From: Cyclonatronum proteinivorum
GTDB taxonomy: Bacteria > Bacteroidota > Rhodothermia > Balneolales > Cyclonatronaceae
DNA length: 64,000 bases
Assembly: GCF_003353065.1 (NCBI RefSeq)
Contig: NZ_CP027806.1
Coordinates: 620,001 to 684,000, forward strand
Direction: 5' to 3'
Below are positions 63,887 through 64,000 of the stretch, piece after piece. The translations under genes and the position numbers were made by a program. The notes beneath the pieces are model-generated. The model searched no databases and had not been told where the DNA came from. It saw nothing but the letters and a program-made list of their open reading frames with translations. The first letter of the stretch is position 1; each line of letters begins with the position of its first letter.

Positions 63887-64000
63887 TTAATTGCGATCAG
63901 GTATGCAGATTGATGTAAGCCCAAAGTCAGCCGGGTGCTCTGCATAAAAAGCCGATGTTCCGGTTTGGGCGTCATCATCCGTTTTACGGTCAATCATGCA
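63887..64000 (-). CDS. 3' end of a minus-strand reading frame, cut by window edge
   Basis: From 64000 inward the minus strand is open for 37 codons (ending in FGLTSICIPDRN) before TAA at 63887-63889. Amino acid composition is normal for a protein, but this stretch is too short to identify. It could be a chance frame. Confidence 0.35.
   Translation of the reverse strand, partial: CMIDRKTDDDAQTGTSAFYAEHPADFGLTSICIPDRN

Overview
The window looks like a chromosomal segment of a bacterium of the Bacteroidota/FCB group, most probably the Balneolota/Rhodothermota branch. This is judged from several features together: outer-membrane barrels ending in Phe or Leu, a cbb3 oxidase cluster with CcoS and CcoI, FN3-rich giant secreted proteins, a WbqC-family protein, adjacent gyrB-gyrA, and a divergent type IV pilus-like operon. 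The species cannot be named from the sequence alone.

Layout. 1-15.3 kb (+): three translationally linked genes for a beta-barrel protein (cut by the window edge), a giant 3,981-residue secreted protein and an FN3-repeat secreted protein; this looks like a cell-surface assembly of unknown function. 15.6-18.9 kb (-): a GC-rich pair, a secreted GH31 glycosidase/glucosyltransferase and a chloramphenicol-acetyltransferase-fold protein. 19.3-31.4 kb (+): a type IV pilus/type II secretion-like system with a structured leader, a pilin-like protein, a terminator, then PilC/GspF, PilB/GspE, a degenerate cNMP-binding-fold protein, three minor-pilin-like proteins, a PilT-like ATPase, a PilM-PilN (GspL-like) fusion, a PilO-PilP-like protein and a short secretin. 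32-34.7 kb: aconitase. 34.9-41.7 kb: cbb3 cytochrome oxidase (ccoS, ccoN, ccoO, a monohaem ccoP-like gene), a barrel protein and the copper ATPase CcoI. 41.8-46 kb: a toxin-antitoxin locus wrecked by two insertion sequences (IS1380 and IS4 families), each with recognisable ends and target duplications, next to a truncated YhcG/DUF1016 gene. 46-51.6 kb: a ZIP metal transporter, a beta-lactamase-fold lipoprotein, a TPR histidine kinase and a CPBP protease. 51.9-56.4 kb: gyrB and gyrA. 57-64 kb: an NTF2-like lipoprotein, a WbqC-family protein, a Y1-transposase-like protein without its HUH motif, tRNA-Pro(GGG), Dps, RecJ, a THUMP/RlmL-like methyltransferase homologue with altered motifs, and the tail of a minus-strand reading frame.

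Most worth following up is the pilus/secretion-like operon. It keeps the pilM-N-O-P-Q order but compresses it into three overlapping genes, and its pilin-like proteins have only a tiny leader and no Glu5. Its gene set suggests one envelope-spanning machine: two ATPases (extension and retraction), one inner-membrane platform, an alignment complex and an outer-membrane channel. Second are the giant-protein cluster and the nested IS insertions, from which the original 98-codon toxin frame can be rebuilt.
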